Shown: positions 36,295 through 46,275 of the stretch, one piece after another
How the letters are laid out: the number at the start of each line of letters is the position of its first letter
Numbering within the stretch: position 1 is the first letter of the stretch
Source of the DNA: Sporolactobacillus shoreicorticis
GTDB taxonomy: Bacteria; Bacillota; Bacilli; Bacillales; Sporolactobacillaceae
Length of the DNA: 64,000 nucleotides
Assembly: GCF_024125445.1 (NCBI RefSeq)
Contig: NZ_JAMXWM010000005.1
Location: forward strand, 62,001 to 126,000
Direction of reading: 5' to 3'
Translations under genes and position numbers: made by a program
The notes under the pieces: model-generated
Database searches by the model: none
Seen by the model: only the letters and a program-made list of their open reading frames with translations
What the model was told of the DNA's origin: nothing

Positions 36295-37230
36295 ATGAAG
36301 GCGATCGTATTCGGCGGCAACGGATTTATCGGCAGTCATGTAGTTGAACAGCTTCACCATGCGGGGCATGAGGTAACCGCCGTTGTTCGTTTTAAGAGCG
36401 ACACAAATTTTTTAGAACAGTTAGGTGTAAATGTTGTGAACATCGACTACAGCAATCCCTCCCAGATCAATTTAGCAATGAAAGGAAAAGACATAGCATA
36501 TAATTGCACAGCTTCACAAGGCGTGCAGGCAACGAATACTGAACCAACCGTGGAAATCGTTTTAACAAAACGGTTGGCAGAATCAGCAGCGGCTACCGAT
36601 GTGAGACACTTTGTTCAGCTGAGTTCCATCATTATTTATGGCTTTGAAAAGGAGGGGGTGATTGATGAGAACTACGAGCCAATCATGCACTACTCCATAC
36701 AAACGATTCAGCAAAAACGTGAGAGAATTGTCAAAGAGATCGGGAAAAGGACGGGGATGCTGACAACGATTGTCCGTCCGGCAGGTACGATCGGTGTTCG
36801 TGGTGAGCGTTCTTCCTTTGCAAGGTTCTTTAAATTGAATCAGTCCGGTCATTTTCCAATTATCGGGAAGGGAGAGGCGGTAACCTCTTTTATTGATACG
36901 CGGGATATCGGTCGGGCCATGACTTTTCTTGGTGCAAAAAAAATTGTGGGCACTTATTTGTTGAAAGGATTCGATGTAACATGGATGCAATTAAAAAACA
37001 TGATGGATGAAGTCACAGGCAGGCAAACGAACTATGTTTCTATTCCAAAGGGGCTAAATGCAGCTCAATTGTCTGAACAGGGAATAGATGGATACGCGTA
37101 TCATACATTTTCAGTCAGCCGTATTTGGGATGATTCAAAGCTTCGAAATCAGGGCTTTCATTCTGTATACTCTTTTCAACAGGCTGTCGAAAGTGAAGTA
37201 GCTTTTTTAAGCGAAAAGGATGGTTTTTGA
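36295..37230 (+). CDS. NAD(P)-dependent epimerase/dehydratase family protein (extended SDR)
   Basis: This 311-residue Rossmann protein has the nucleotide loop GGNGFIGS at residues 8-15. The active-site region has QLSSIIIYG, with a Tyr in HYSIQTIQQKRERIV. The substrate cannot be told; it could be a nucleotide sugar, a ketone or an isomer of a hydroxysteroid-like molecule. GAGGTGA precedes the ATG. It is under probable control of the divergent HxlR protein, which suggests a role in electrophile or aldehyde detoxification, by inference. Confidence 0.85.
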   Translation: MKAIVFGGNGFIGSHVVEQLHHAGHEVTAVVRFKSDTNFLEQLGVNVVNIDYSNPSQINLAMKGKDIAYNCTASQGVQATNTEPTVEIVLTKRLAESAAATDVRHFVQLSSIIIYGFEKEGVIDENYEPIMHYSIQTIQQKRERIVKEIGKRTGMLTTIVRPAGTIGVRGERSSFARFFKLNQSGHFPIIGKGEAVTSFIDTRDIGRAMTFLGAKKIVGTYLLKGFDVTWMQLKNMMDEVTGRQTNYVSIPKGLNAAQLSEQGIDGYAYHTFSVSRIWDDSKLRNQGFHSVYSFQQAVESEVAFLSEKDGF

Positions 37231-37375
37231 AGAAAGTAAAACCCTACCGTAATATGGGTAGACTGACTTGTCAGGTAAGGAAGGACATTCTTAATTAAAT
37301 TGAAACAACTTAGACATTTTCGCGACCTTTTACTACGATCGGCAGCGTAACGATCTTATTTCTGCCCGGCATTGA

Positions 37376-38779
37376 TCAGCCCTTTCGTATGATCGTTTTT
37401 GTGACCAGATCATGCAATAGTGAAATGCCTCTGTGAATCTCATCTTGTTCCAGGTGCCCATATCCAAGCAGCAGTTTATTCATATGACGTTTCTTGTCCC
37501 TAATACAATGGTTCGCGACAGAAGTTAAGTAAATTCCCTTTTGCCTGCATGTATTGATGAACGAATCATCAAAACGCAGGCCGGGGAATTCTGCTGCAAG
37601 ATGCAGCCCGGATGCGTCGCCCCAAGGTCGCCATTGGCGGCCGAAAAAGGCGGTTAACGATGCGAGAAGCGTCTGTCTGCGCTGGTCATACCGTTTGCGC
37701 ATCTGACGCAAATGCCTGTCAAACTTTCTTGTGTGTAAAAATTCGGCTAAAACGGCTTGATCAAAAAATGAATTTTGGACATCCGTATATTTGCGCAAAT
37801 CGCGCCAGCGTTGATGAAGTGTAGGCGGAAGAACTGCGTACCCAATTCGAATAGCCGGAAAGAGAGATTTACTGAAGGTGCCGACATGGATCACACGATC
37901 AGGATTCATGGCATAAAGCGGTGTAATCGGTTCACCGAGATAACGAAATTCGCTGTCATAATCATCCTCAACAATATAGGTTCCGCTTTTTCCGGCGAAC
38001 CGAATCAATTCAGCCCGGCGTCCGGCTGGCAGAATGCCGCCGAGTGGAAATTGATGCGAAGGCGTCACATAGATCGCGCATGCATTTGTCCCTTCTAAGC
38101 CATCTGTTTGTAAACCGTTCGCATCGACCGGCACAGGGGCAATCGGGCAGCCCTTATTTTGAAGAATATGATAAATCCCACTGTGACAAGGATCTTCAAT
38201 CAAAAACTGCTTCCCTTTTTGGCAGACTAAGTCGGCAATGATGTGGAGCGCGTGCGTTGATCCGGCCGTTATGAAAAGATCATTGGTGTTCACAAGCAGT
38301 CCCTTGCTTCGGTAGAGCCATGCGGCAATTTCGCTTCTCAGTTCGGGTAATCCTTGAGTTCCCGTATACCCAAGCTGCTCCGGTTTAAATTCATGGAACA
38401 CTTTTTGCGCCATTCTTTGCCAAAGATAGCGGGGAAACGCGTTTAGATCCGGCCGCCCAGTTTGAAAATTGACAATAAATGATTGTGGCTTTGTCTTTTG
38501 ATCCGGCTGTTTCACCTGACTGTCTCTTTCTATGTGCAATCCGTCGGCGACCCGGGTAGCGGCTCCCTGATGACTGATTACGAAGCCTTCGGCAATGAGC
38601 AGATCATAGGCTTCGTTTACGGTATTTCGTGATACGGATAAGGCGTGAGCCAGTTCTCGCGTGGAGGGCAGTTTTTCACCTGCCTTCACGTGACCGCTTA
38701 GCATGCGATCAGTCATTGCTTTGTAAATCTGTCGTCTCAAGGAAAGCTCGCTTTGCCGATTCAACTCAATGCCCCACAT
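37376..38779 (-). CDS. MocR/PdxR-type GntR regulator with aminotransferase-like domain
   Basis: This 467-residue fusion protein has an N-terminal GntR winged helix (SVSRNTVNEAYDLLIAEGFV) joined to a fold-type I PLP-dependent aminotransferase domain. The PLP lysine is in VGTFSKSLFPAIRIGY, and the AGSTHALHIIADL and EDDYDSEFRY blocks match the family. These regulators use PLP or an amino-acid adduct as effector and commonly control vitamin B6 or transport genes. AGGAGG precedes the ATG. It is divergent from the EamA transporter, which is probably its target. Confidence 0.92.
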   Translation of the reverse strand: MWGIELNRQSELSLRRQIYKAMTDRMLSGHVKAGEKLPSTRELAHALSVSRNTVNEAYDLLIAEGFVISHQGAATRVADGLHIERDSQVKQPDQKTKPQSFIVNFQTGRPDLNAFPRYLWQRMAQKVFHEFKPEQLGYTGTQGLPELRSEIAAWLYRSKGLLVNTNDLFITAGSTHALHIIADLVCQKGKQFLIEDPCHSGIYHILQNKGCPIAPVPVDANGLQTDGLEGTNACAIYVTPSHQFPLGGILPAGRRAELIRFAGKSGTYIVEDDYDSEFRYLGEPITPLYAMNPDRVIHVGTFSKSLFPAIRIGYAVLPPTLHQRWRDLRKYTDVQNSFFDQAVLAEFLHTRKFDRHLRQMRKRYDQRRQTLLASLTAFFGRQWRPWGDASGLHLAAEFPGLRFDDSFINTCRQKGIYLTSVANHCIRDKKRHMNKLLLGYGHLEQDEIHRGISLLHDLVTKTIIRKG

Positions 38780-38903
38780 AGGACCTCCTAACTGGACCCC
38801 AACAAATCGAGTTTAACTGATCCTTTAGCCATGCCAGTTTGTTTATTATGATTATATCATCGATTGAGTCAGTAATCATGGTTATTTTAGGAGGCTGATC
38901 ATT

Positions 38904-39818
38904 TTGGAACGACTGCGAGGCATGGTCTATTTTTTGGTTGCGTTTGCACTGGCCGGAACATCGGTGATTTCGGCGCAATTGCTCAATGAGAAACTAGGCA
39001 CATTTACTATTACTTCAGTGAGTTTGCTTATTGCGCTTTTCTGTCTCTTACCGCTGTGCTGGAAAAAAGTAATCGCGACACTTGGCCGTTTATCGGCCGG
39101 TGAATGGCTGCTTTTATGCGTTCAAGCGGTTTTTGGCGTTTTTTTGTTCCGCTTCTTTCTTTTAACCGGTCTGCTGTATACAAGTGCCGGAGAAGCCGGA
39201 TTGTTAACCGGCGCAACTCCTGCGCTGACTGTACTGATTGCTCGAATCCTTTTAAAAGAAAGGGTACATAAGGGGAAAATGATCGGTATTTTCTGTACGG
39301 TTGTCGGTATTTTGTTGATTCAAGGTGTGCTGATTCCCGGAGAAAAATTTTCCATGGATCATATGCTTGGTAACTTATTGGTACTTTTGGCCATGTTCAG
39401 CGAATCGTTGTTTAATACATTTTCTCGCACGACGGCTGTTCGAACGCAATCTTCTGAACGATCATCCATTCATCCTATGGTTCAGACAACGATTGTTTCC
39501 GCTGTGGCATGTGTGCTTTGCCTGATTCCGTCGCTTTTTGAATCGCCATGGACCTCACTGTTAGTGATCGGATGGAAAGAGTGGATGGCGCTTGTTTGGT
39601 ATGGTCTGTTTGTTACGGTAATCGCGTTTATCTTTTGGTATGCGGGCATCAAACGATGTCAGGCTTCTACAGCCGCTGCTTTTTCCGGAGTCATGCCTTT
39701 TACCGCTTTACTTTTATCGGTTGTTGTACTCGGTGAGCACGCGAGCTGGGAGCAATGGGTCGGCGGCGCCGTAGTCATATTGGGAATGGTTCTGATCAGC
39801 AGGAGAACTGCGGTGTGA
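38904..39818 (+). CDS. EamA-family (DMT) transporter
   Basis: This 304-residue protein has ten membrane helices formed by two EamA repeats (LLTGATPALTVLIARILLKE and AAAFSGVMPFTALLLSVVVLGE mark the ends of the repeats). Such transporters export amino acids or metabolites. The start is TTG 38904 with AGGAGG 8 nt upstream. It is divergent from the MocR-type regulator across a 124-bp gap, so the pair forms a likely regulator-exporter module. Confidence 0.9.
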   Translation: MERLRGMVYFLVAFALAGTSVISAQLLNEKLGTFTITSVSLLIALFCLLPLCWKKVIATLGRLSAGEWLLLCVQAVFGVFLFRFFLLTGLLYTSAGEAGLLTGATPALTVLIARILLKERVHKGKMIGIFCTVVGILLIQGVLIPGEKFSMDHMLGNLLVLLAMFSESLFNTFSRTTAVRTQSSERSSIHPMVQTTIVSAVACVLCLIPSLFESPWTSLLVIGWKEWMALVWYGLFVTVIAFIFWYAGIKRCQASTAAAFSGVMPFTALLLSVVVLGEHASWEQWVGGAVVILGMVLISRRTAV

Positions 39819-40241
39819 TGTGTTTGCGCCGATTCAAAAGAGGTGAGTCTCAGTGCAACGGATCAAGAAAAGTTCTGACTCTCACTTTAAAAATAATCGT
39901 CGATTGGAGAGTGAAAAATTGATCATGAAAATGGCCGATGTCCTTTACTTTCATAAATAACTCATTATAGATTACATTTGGGAGGATTTAGGGTAGAAAT
40001 TCTACCGGAAATCCACACAATATTTGTAGCTCACCATACTTTTATAACAACATCTTCTTAAAATTAATCGAGAAATAAATTGCCATCGTTCTAAATCATA
40101 AGATTAATCAATACCCATATCAAAGTATATTTCAAGACTATTTTCCAAAAGCGACTTGCTTTTGCATCGAGTTTCGGATGATCAAGTCACTGATTTTATT
40201 GAGCGTCGGCTGCGAGATCAATGATATAAACCCAGTAAAAA
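39819..40241. other. intergenic region after the EamA gene
   Basis: An imperfect hairpin GTGAGTCTCAG.../CTGACTCTCAC near 39842-39890 may terminate the EamA transcript. A short plus-strand frame ending at about 40223 (VSDDQVTDFIERRLRDQ) could be the tail of a lost gene. Nothing else is visible. Confidence 0.35.
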
Positions 40242-41492
40242 TCAAACCGATTTTGCAATCGGATTAAGGATGCTGATGTCTGTGCCGAATTTACACATGG
40301 CGTCGCAATCACATTGTAAGTCTGAAAATAATAGATAAGACATAACGGATTTTAAGGATTCCTCTTTAACAAAAGATGGGCGCATTAATTGCGCTTTGAT
40401 TTCTTTTTCGCGTTTGTCGGGAGCAACAAGAAAAAGTCTGCATGCTTGACCAACAGACAGTGATAAATCATAGAGTCGGAGAATGCCTGAGTAAATGGAG
40501 GTGCTCTTCTCCACTTCAAATCCGCTGATAATTTGATCATCCTGATTCAGCCAGAGCACATCAATCAGGGATACGGTGTCAAAAACACTTTTACTCAGAT
40601 CAGTGAGCGGCAGTGCGGGAAGCGAGTATTCACCTAGCTTTTTGCCGTTATATTCGCGCTTATGATCGTTTTGGGCGATCCACACATGATACCCCAGTGA
40701 CCATCCTAATCTTGCTAAATGGTATTGCATTTCACTATGTGCATTTTCTTCAATTTGATCATCAAGAACTTGGCCATGCCTTTTTTTCAATGCTTTTAAC
40801 CGTTTTTCATTTTCCGCAACCAGAATTCCGTCACTATTTTCGGGTAGGACAAGTCGGCCTGTGCCAATCTCAAACAGTAAACCGGCAAAAGCGCCTAAGT
40901 CTTTAGATAAGCCTGACTGTTGATTTGTTGCCAGGATTTCCTCTCTCATTTCAAGATAAGCTGTCCAGGAACCGAGCTTAAGCCTTTTATGAAATAATGT
41001 ATTGAATCCGCGAACGATTGCCGTATTGAAAGGCGGAAATAGAGTGGGATGAAGAAAGTAAATGATATTGGCAACTGCGGGACCCAAGCCCTTAATCTTT
41101 AATTGGTCGAGCTTCACGATCTCATCAAAAATCTGTTTTTCATTTTTTGCATGCAGACAAGCATTAAGAAATCTTCCGAAAGCTAGCTGGTTATCTGAAT
41201 TCTCATAAATGTCCGGGATACGCAGTTTTGGTTTCCAGAAAAACGGATGTGCCGCGCCTTGGAAAATCTGTTTTTGCTCCGATATCGCCGAAACAACGGT
41301 CTCTAGACTGGATCCTTTGAAATCGTTGCCAAAGGTACGCTTCTCGAATTCACTAATAACCCTTTTAAGTCCCTTTTTGATTGTGCGGAAGGCCTTGAGA
41401 CGATCTTCGTTATTCATAAACCAAGTATGATAGACTGATTCCCGATCCTCTATATATGCGCTGATGAGCTTATCCAAATCTTCACGAGCCAA
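40242..41492 (-). CDS. hypothetical protein: HhH module joined to a PD-(D/E)XK-like nuclease domain
   Basis: This 416-residue protein has no family name that I recognise. Residues 131-163 read LKIKGLGPAVANIIYFLHP... PPFNTAIVRG. They resemble the helix-hairpin-helix and following segment of HhH-GPD DNA glycosylases, but the catalytic Asp position carries Asn156. A second domain has Glu254, Asp311 (LIDVLWL), and Glu326 then Glu328-Lys329 (GFEVEKS), the layout of a PD-(D/E)XK nuclease core. The remaining parts are soluble and helical, with no membrane segment. A DNA-binding or DNA-cutting role, possibly defence or repair, is inference. It stands alone between unrelated genes. Confidence 0.6.
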   Translation of the reverse strand: MAREDLDKLISAYIEDRESVYHTWFMNNEDRLKAFRTIKKGLKRVISEFEKRTFGNDFKGSSLETVVSAISEQKQIFQGAAHPFFWKPKLRIPDIYENSDNQLAFGRFLNACLHAKNEKQIFDEIVKLDQLKIKGLGPAVANIIYFLHPTLFPPFNTAIVRGFNTLFHKRLKLGSWTAYLEMREEILATNQQSGLSKDLGAFAGLLFEIGTGRLVLPENSDGILVAENEKRLKALKKRHGQVLDDQIEENAHSEMQYHLARLGWSLGYHVWIAQNDHKREYNGKKLGEYSLPALPLTDLSKSVFDTVSLIDVLWLNQDDQIISGFEVEKSTSIYSGILRLYDLSLSVGQACRLFLVAPDKREKEIKAQLMRPSFVKEESLKSVMSYLLFSDLQCDCDAMCKFGTDISILNPIAKSV

Positions 41493-41695
41493 TGGTTTTT
41501 CCTCCGTTACTAGTATGATTTTATTATAGCTTAATACTGTCCATGAGAAAGGCGTTATTATTTTGTCATTAAATTGTTATCGAATCATGTCTTGGCGTGT
41601 CACAATGAGTTGTTATGATAGGCTTATAAAGATTCCGCCGAGACAATTGGCCGAAGCGATCAAATATAGAGAAAATACTAGAGGGGAAAGGGATC

Positions 41696-42799
41696 ATGGA
41701 TCGGAAGTACATACATAAAGCACTGGCGCTCGGGCTGATGGTTTCTTTGATTATGGGCTACATCGCGCCTGAAGCACACGCAGCACAAAATCAACGGTTT
41801 TCCGAGAATCAGCAGCAACAAGACGTGGTCATCAAACAGCTTAAAAGTTTGGATCATCAAGTGAAAAAAATCAAGGCAGCGTTGGACGCTAAACGGGATC
41901 AGCTCGCTGAAAACCGCGAAAAATCGAAGTGGATGAAGGAAGAAATCGAGCGGCTGGACAAGCAGATCGACAGCAGGGATAAGTTAATGAAAGAGCGGAT
42001 TCGAATCATGTATGTCAATGAAGGATCTGCGAATTATCTTGATGTTTTGCTCGGTTCGGAGAATTTTGGAAATTTCATTGATCGGTTGTTCGCGTTAAAA
42101 ACAATCTCTGAAAACGATCGGAACATGCTGAACGATCAAAAGAACGACAAGGCGAACCGGTCCGCAAACCAGCAGGCTCTGATCAAAGAACAAAGTCAGT
42201 TGAAGAACGGCTTAGAAGAATTAAAGGATTTGAGAACCGAGCTGCTTAAAAAGGAAGAGGAGCAGCGCAGCCAATTAGCGTTGTTGAAAAAAGAAGCCGA
42301 GAAAATAAAGGAAAAAGAAATGGATGAGGACGAAAGAAGAGAAGTCGCCAAAGCGCAAATGCACACCATAAACGATGAAAACCTTTCCGACAGTGACGCA
42401 GCGTTCATAAAGCCGGCGCAAGGCTATATCTCGTCCGGATTCGGCAAACGGTCCTTTGACAACAACTTTCATCCGGGGATTGATATTGCCAATAGCGAGG
42501 GAACACCGGTGAAAGCCGCTGCGGACGGTGTTGTTTTTCGAGCGTATCAATCGCCTAGTTATGGAAACACAGTGATGATATCACATAAGTTCAATGGAAA
42601 ATTATTTACGACCGTTTACGCACACTTAAGCAGTTATCAAGTCGCAACAGGTGCACGCGTCACTAAAGGTCAAGTCATTGGCAAGATGGGCAATACGGGC
42701 GAATCGTTTGGCTCACATCTGCACTTCGAATTATATGACGGGCAATGGAATCCGCCGCCGCATAACGGCGCTGTCGATCCGATGAAGTATATTCAGTGA
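41696..42799 (+). CDS. secreted coiled-coil M23 peptidase (EnvC/NlpD-like murein hydrolase)
   Basis: A signal peptide with cleavage near AHA-A (about residue 31) begins this 367-residue protein. A long coiled coil (about 35-235, rich in Lys, Glu and Leu) follows, then a zinc LytM/M23 domain with HPGIDI (first zinc His and Asp) and SHLHFEL (HxH zinc motif). This layout is typical of peptidoglycan endopeptidases or their regulators in cell separation. The metal ligands are present, so activity is likely. AGGGATC lies before the ATG. The 297 nt after it show no gene. Confidence 0.9.
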   Translation: MDRKYIHKALALGLMVSLIMGYIAPEAHAAQNQRFSENQQQQDVVIKQLKSLDHQVKKIKAALDAKRDQLAENREKSKWMKEEIERLDKQIDSRDKLMKERIRIMYVNEGSANYLDVLLGSENFGNFIDRLFALKTISENDRNMLNDQKNDKANRSANQQALIKEQSQLKNGLEELKDLRTELLKKEEEQRSQLALLKKEAEKIKEKEMDEDERREVAKAQMHTINDENLSDSDAAFIKPAQGYISSGFGKRSFDNNFHPGIDIANSEGTPVKAAADGVVFRAYQSPSYGNTVMISHKFNGKLFTTVYAHLSSYQVATGARVTKGQVIGKMGNTGESFGSHLHFELYDGQWNPPPHNGAVDPMKYIQ

Positions 42800-43096
42800 A
42801 AAGAGTGGGATTGGGAGCTATTTGTCGCGTTTATCTGAATGAAACACGAGAGGAACAAAAAAGTCCCTTGTGGAGGCGAGAACTCCGCAAGAGATCTTAC
42901 AGTTACCGCTCATGTAACGGTGCTGGTTCTGCCATAAAATATAGCGATCTGATTTTTAGAGCAAAATTAAAAAAAACCGAATTACGGATTTGATCCGTGT
43001 TTCGGGTGCAGTCCTTTATACAAATCTTATTTAAAGAGCTTTATTACAATAGGTCTTTGTATCTCTCGCTTCGTTAAGCTTTGAGAGTTTTCCAAC

Positions 43097-43792
43097 CTAA
43101 ATACAGGCGTTTACAAAAGCAGAAAACAGTTTTTGGCTGTCGATGCTTGAAAACGCAAACTCAGGATGCCATTGCACCGCCTGAACGAATCTTCTTTCCG
43201 GCATATACACGGCTTCCACTAAGCCGTCCTGGGCATCGGCTGTTGGAGTGAGCTGGGGCGCAATTCGCTTGATTCCCTGATGATGGTAACTGTTAACTGA
43301 GACTTCATCTTTGCCAAGCAAATCCCGCAAAGGGCCCTTGATACTCACCGTATGCGCTGGTCTGTCATAAGGCGGTTTCTGGCTGTGGCAAATGCCGGAA
43401 GGCAATTCGGAAGGTATGTCCTGATACAGCGTTCCCCCCAGCACAGCGTTAAAAAGCTGAATCCCTCGGCATATGCCAAAGGCGGGTTTATCTGCATCCA
43501 ATACCTCACGAAACAGCATGGTTTCCATAAGGTCGCGCCGTGGGCAAGTTTCACCGCATTTTACGCTTTCCCGCTCTCCATATAAATTCGGCGAAACATC
43601 ATGTCCTCCCGTAAAAAGAAATCCTTCGAAATGTTCTGAAATTTCTCTGATGATGGCCGGATCATCTGTAAGGGGCAACATGACAGGGATGGCTCCGGCC
43701 TGCCGGATACCGTCCATGTATCCCGGCACCATCCACAAGCTGTCTTTTGCATGATCCCAAAGGGGCACGATTCCAATCATTGCTTTTGTCAT
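43097..43792 (-). CDS. gamma-glutamyl-GABA hydrolase / class I glutamine amidotransferase-like protein
   Basis: The triad of the PuuD-like peptidase C26 family is intact: Cys in FGICRGIQLFN, and His and Glu in QWHPEF. I choose ATG 43792, with AGGAGG upstream, giving 231 residues; the longer frame to 43891 is out of line with the family. Such enzymes hydrolyse gamma-glutamyl amides in putrescine or folylpolyglutamate breakdown. It has no companion genes, so the substrate is unknown. Confidence 0.88.
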   Translation of the reverse strand: MTKAMIGIVPLWDHAKDSLWMVPGYMDGIRQAGAIPVMLPLTDDPAIIREISEHFEGFLFTGGHDVSPNLYGERESVKCGETCPRRDLMETMLFREVLDADKPAFGICRGIQLFNAVLGGTLYQDIPSELPSGICHSQKPPYDRPAHTVSIKGPLRDLLGKDEVSVNSYHHQGIKRIAPQLTPTADAQDGLVEAVYMPERRFVQAVQWHPEFAFSSIDSQKLFSAFVNACI

Positions 43793-43916
43793 ATACTTCC
43801 TCCTAAGAAAGAGAAGAGGCCCTGAACGGTTTATACCATTCAAGACCCATTTGTCTGAATTCATTATATTTAAGTGCGAAACATAAGTCAATATATGATT
43901 TACTCACATTTGTGTG

Positions 43917-43961
43917 AAAAGAGCAAAGCATCAATTCATTCAATGTTTCGCTCTTTTTTTT
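43917..43961 (+). terminator. hairpin with T8 tract
   Basis: AAAAGAGC (43917-43924) pairs with GCTCTTTT (43950-43957), with a second paired stretch AAAGCAT/ATGTTT inside. A T8 run follows. No plus-strand gene lies immediately upstream, so it may be a remnant. The next 290 nt to 44251 hold no gene that I can support. Confidence 0.5.
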
Positions 43962-44251
43962 GTTATACAGGCAGTTTCATGTAAAGTTTTTCTTAATTTA
44001 TTAATGATCTTGCTTTTCATTTTCCAAAGGCGGGACGTTACTGTATTATCGGAAACATCCCTTTTGACATTAGTACCAAAATCATTAAAAAAGTTGTTTT
44101 TGAATCGGTTGCCTCTGAAATGCACTTGATTGTGGAATATGGTTTTGCGTGCCGATTGTTGGACACACGTCGGCTGCTTGGTCTGATTCTTTTACCTGAA
44201 GTCGAGATATTTCTAATAAAAAGAATTCCTAGAAACTGGTTCACGTTGCTT

Positions 44252-45238
44252 TTAGTTTTCGTCATGAATGGACGGAACACGGTGATAGGGATAGACTTTA
44301 ACTTCGTCCGAATCCAGATTCTCATTAAACAAATGAACCGCCGAAATTTGCTGACAATCATAGCTTTGATAATAATAGGTGCCCGATTCGAGACACATAG
44401 CCGAAGTGTAGAGTGTATAATCTTCGGCATTATCGGGAGTGACAACCACTCCTTTAGGGAGCGAACAATTTGATAATACATGAAGCAGACCGGTAATCCC
44501 ATTCGCTTCATTGTCGATACCTGTAAGATTCTGCTTTAAGAAGGCTGCCCGAACAAATCGAGAGGGCGGTGTAAAGTCGCCCGGCAGTCCGAATGAACCC
44601 GATCCTTGGCTAAAGGCGCTTAATTTTAAATCAATCCACTGAGTGGGAGCAAACTGCTGCGATTGAAGTCCGATATATTGTCTTAAGTTTTGCAGATGCC
44701 AGTCAAATTCAGGGCTGTTTGTCATCACGCCAACCGGATTGTCATAGATTTGTACCCCCTTACCGGTCGCTTCAATGACAATGCATGCACCGGATTTATC
44801 CGATAAGATCCAATGCAAAGGAGGGGTGACGCCTAATGCAGGCAGCGGAACATCTAAAAAGGCAACGCGAGTCATGGCCTCTTTAACCGCTTGGACCGAA
44901 TTGAATTGTGTCAGACACCAAAGCACAAAATCCTGGGGAGGGAGATTTGTTTTGTCGCTAGCCGCCTCCTTGTTGTAGGAAGCAAAGCCCGGCAAATAAA
45001 GGGTGGCACAGGCCAAGCCCGATTCATTCAATCCATCGGCAAATGTGACCTTGCCTTGCTGATCGGTTCCCATGCCAACGACTCCCAGTTTTGCTGTGAT
45101 CGTCTCTTGCGTTATATTGTCCCATTTATAACGCCGAGGTGTTATGATCACACGCTGGTTCAAATCCATCGCAAAATCCATTGTTCTGCCAAATAAATGA
45201 TGACCGTCCTTGGTTTGAAGCGTCAGGCTTGTACACAT
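44252..45238 (-). CDS. choloylglycine hydrolase / penicillin V acylase family protein
   Basis: This Ntn hydrolase begins MCTSLTLQTKDGHHLFGRTMDF, so Cys2 becomes the nucleophile after Met removal. Asp21 and conserved Asn positions (for example VMTNSPEFDWHLQNL) match the PVA/BSH family, which cleaves conjugated bile salts, penicillin V or acyl-homoserine lactones. The YPRRYKWDN-like stretch favours the penicillin-acylase branch, but specificity is not readable by eye. Length is 328 residues. It is divergent from a LysR regulator (45367-46275), which is the likely controller. Confidence 0.9.
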   Translation of the reverse strand: MCTSLTLQTKDGHHLFGRTMDFAMDLNQRVIITPRRYKWDNITQETITAKLGVVGMGTDQQGKVTFADGLNESGLACATLYLPGFASYNKEAASDKTNLPPQDFVLWCLTQFNSVQAVKEAMTRVAFLDVPLPALGVTPPLHWILSDKSGACIVIEATGKGVQIYDNPVGVMTNSPEFDWHLQNLRQYIGLQSQQFAPTQWIDLKLSAFSQGSGSFGLPGDFTPPSRFVRAAFLKQNLTGIDNEANGITGLLHVLSNCSLPKGVVVTPDNAEDYTLYTSAMCLESGTYYYQSYDCQQISAVHLFNENLDSDEVKVYPYHRVPSIHDEN

Positions 45239-45366
45239 ATTTTTAATCGCTCCCTTGAATCTGAATCAGTACTCTTACTAAATAGTTTACATGGCCGATT
45301 TTGTTAAGTAAAATTAATCTTAATTACTTTTTGATTAAGTATAACTTAATGATTGAGGGATAAAAA

Positions 45367-46275
45367 ATGAACTTTGAACAGTTGAAAATTCTAACCGTAC
45401 TGGCTCAGGAACGGCAGTTTTCCAAAGTGGCAAACAGGCTGCATCTGACAGCTTCAGCGGTCAGTCAAGCGGTGTCCAAACTCGAATTAGAGTTGGGAAC
45501 AACACTATTCCGACGTTCGCGAAAGAACACTTTTCCGACAACGGACGGTCAATATATTATTCGAATCGCGCACATCATCCTCGAAAAGAAACAAGAGATT
45601 TATGACTATACCGCGGATCACCACCATCAGGTCAAGTTAAAAATCAAAATCGGCGCGATTCCCGGTATCATTGACCGTTTCGTTCATTTGCTTGGATTGC
45701 TTCAACATGAATTTCCATTCATAGAGATTCAAATGATTGAGCTGAATACACAAAACTTAATCAAACAGCTGCGTGAAGGTAAGTTTGATTTTGCCTTACT
45801 CGGTTTTTCAGATGCTTTGCCCAACTATCATCTGCCGTTTGATTTGGCAAAGCTGACGGATGACGGTTATTTTTTCGCGGTGAGTGAGCAATCGCCGCTG
45901 GCTCAATTCAAACAATTGACCTATGCACAGGTCGTTCATTACCCATTTGCTCTTTATCAAGACAGTTATCTTTTGAACCATGTCAGCCATATTGAAAACA
46001 AAACGCGTCAATCGGTTCGTGTGTTATTCGAAACGAACACAATGAATGCGATCATCGAGTCTGTCTATGAAAACATGGCGATTACATTTGGACCCTACTA
46101 CTCGCTTGTTAACAGCTTTCACGATGATCGGCGTGTCAAGGTGATTCCGATGGAGGCGGATTCTGAGGTGTTGCGCACCTACTTATGGTTCCTTTCTTCG
46201 AAGGACCCATCGCTGGCATCTTTAAGTCAAACCTTACTTACATTGATTAAACAGGAGCTTCAGATTCCTGACTAA
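45367..46275 (+). CDS. LysR-type transcriptional regulator
   Basis: This 302-residue regulator has an N-terminal winged helix (LTVLAQERQFSKVANRLHLTASAVSQAVSKLE) and a C-terminal substrate-binding-like domain. It is divergent from the choloylglycine-hydrolase-like gene. The 128-bp gap is AT-rich with the dyad-like TTAATTACTTTTTGATTAAG, a plausible LysR site. Confidence 0.92.
   Translation: MNFEQLKILTVLAQERQFSKVANRLHLTASAVSQAVSKLELELGTTLFRRSRKNTFPTTDGQYIIRIAHIILEKKQEIYDYTADHHHQVKLKIKIGAIPGIIDRFVHLLGLLQHEFPFIEIQMIELNTQNLIKQLREGKFDFALLGFSDALPNYHLPFDLAKLTDDGYFFAVSEQSPLAQFKQLTYAQVVHYPFALYQDSYLLNHVSHIENKTRQSVRVLFETNTMNAIIESVYENMAITFGPYYSLVNSFHDDRRVKVIPMEADSEVLRTYLWFLSSKDPSLASLSQTLLTLIKQELQIPD

Noticed and set aside
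43940-44511. Open frames on the minus strand overlapping the end of the choloylglycine-hydrolase-like gene, including a 157-codon frame at 44038-44511
   Set aside because: They overlap a gene with strong homology in another frame or lie in gene-free DNA, and show no family motif.
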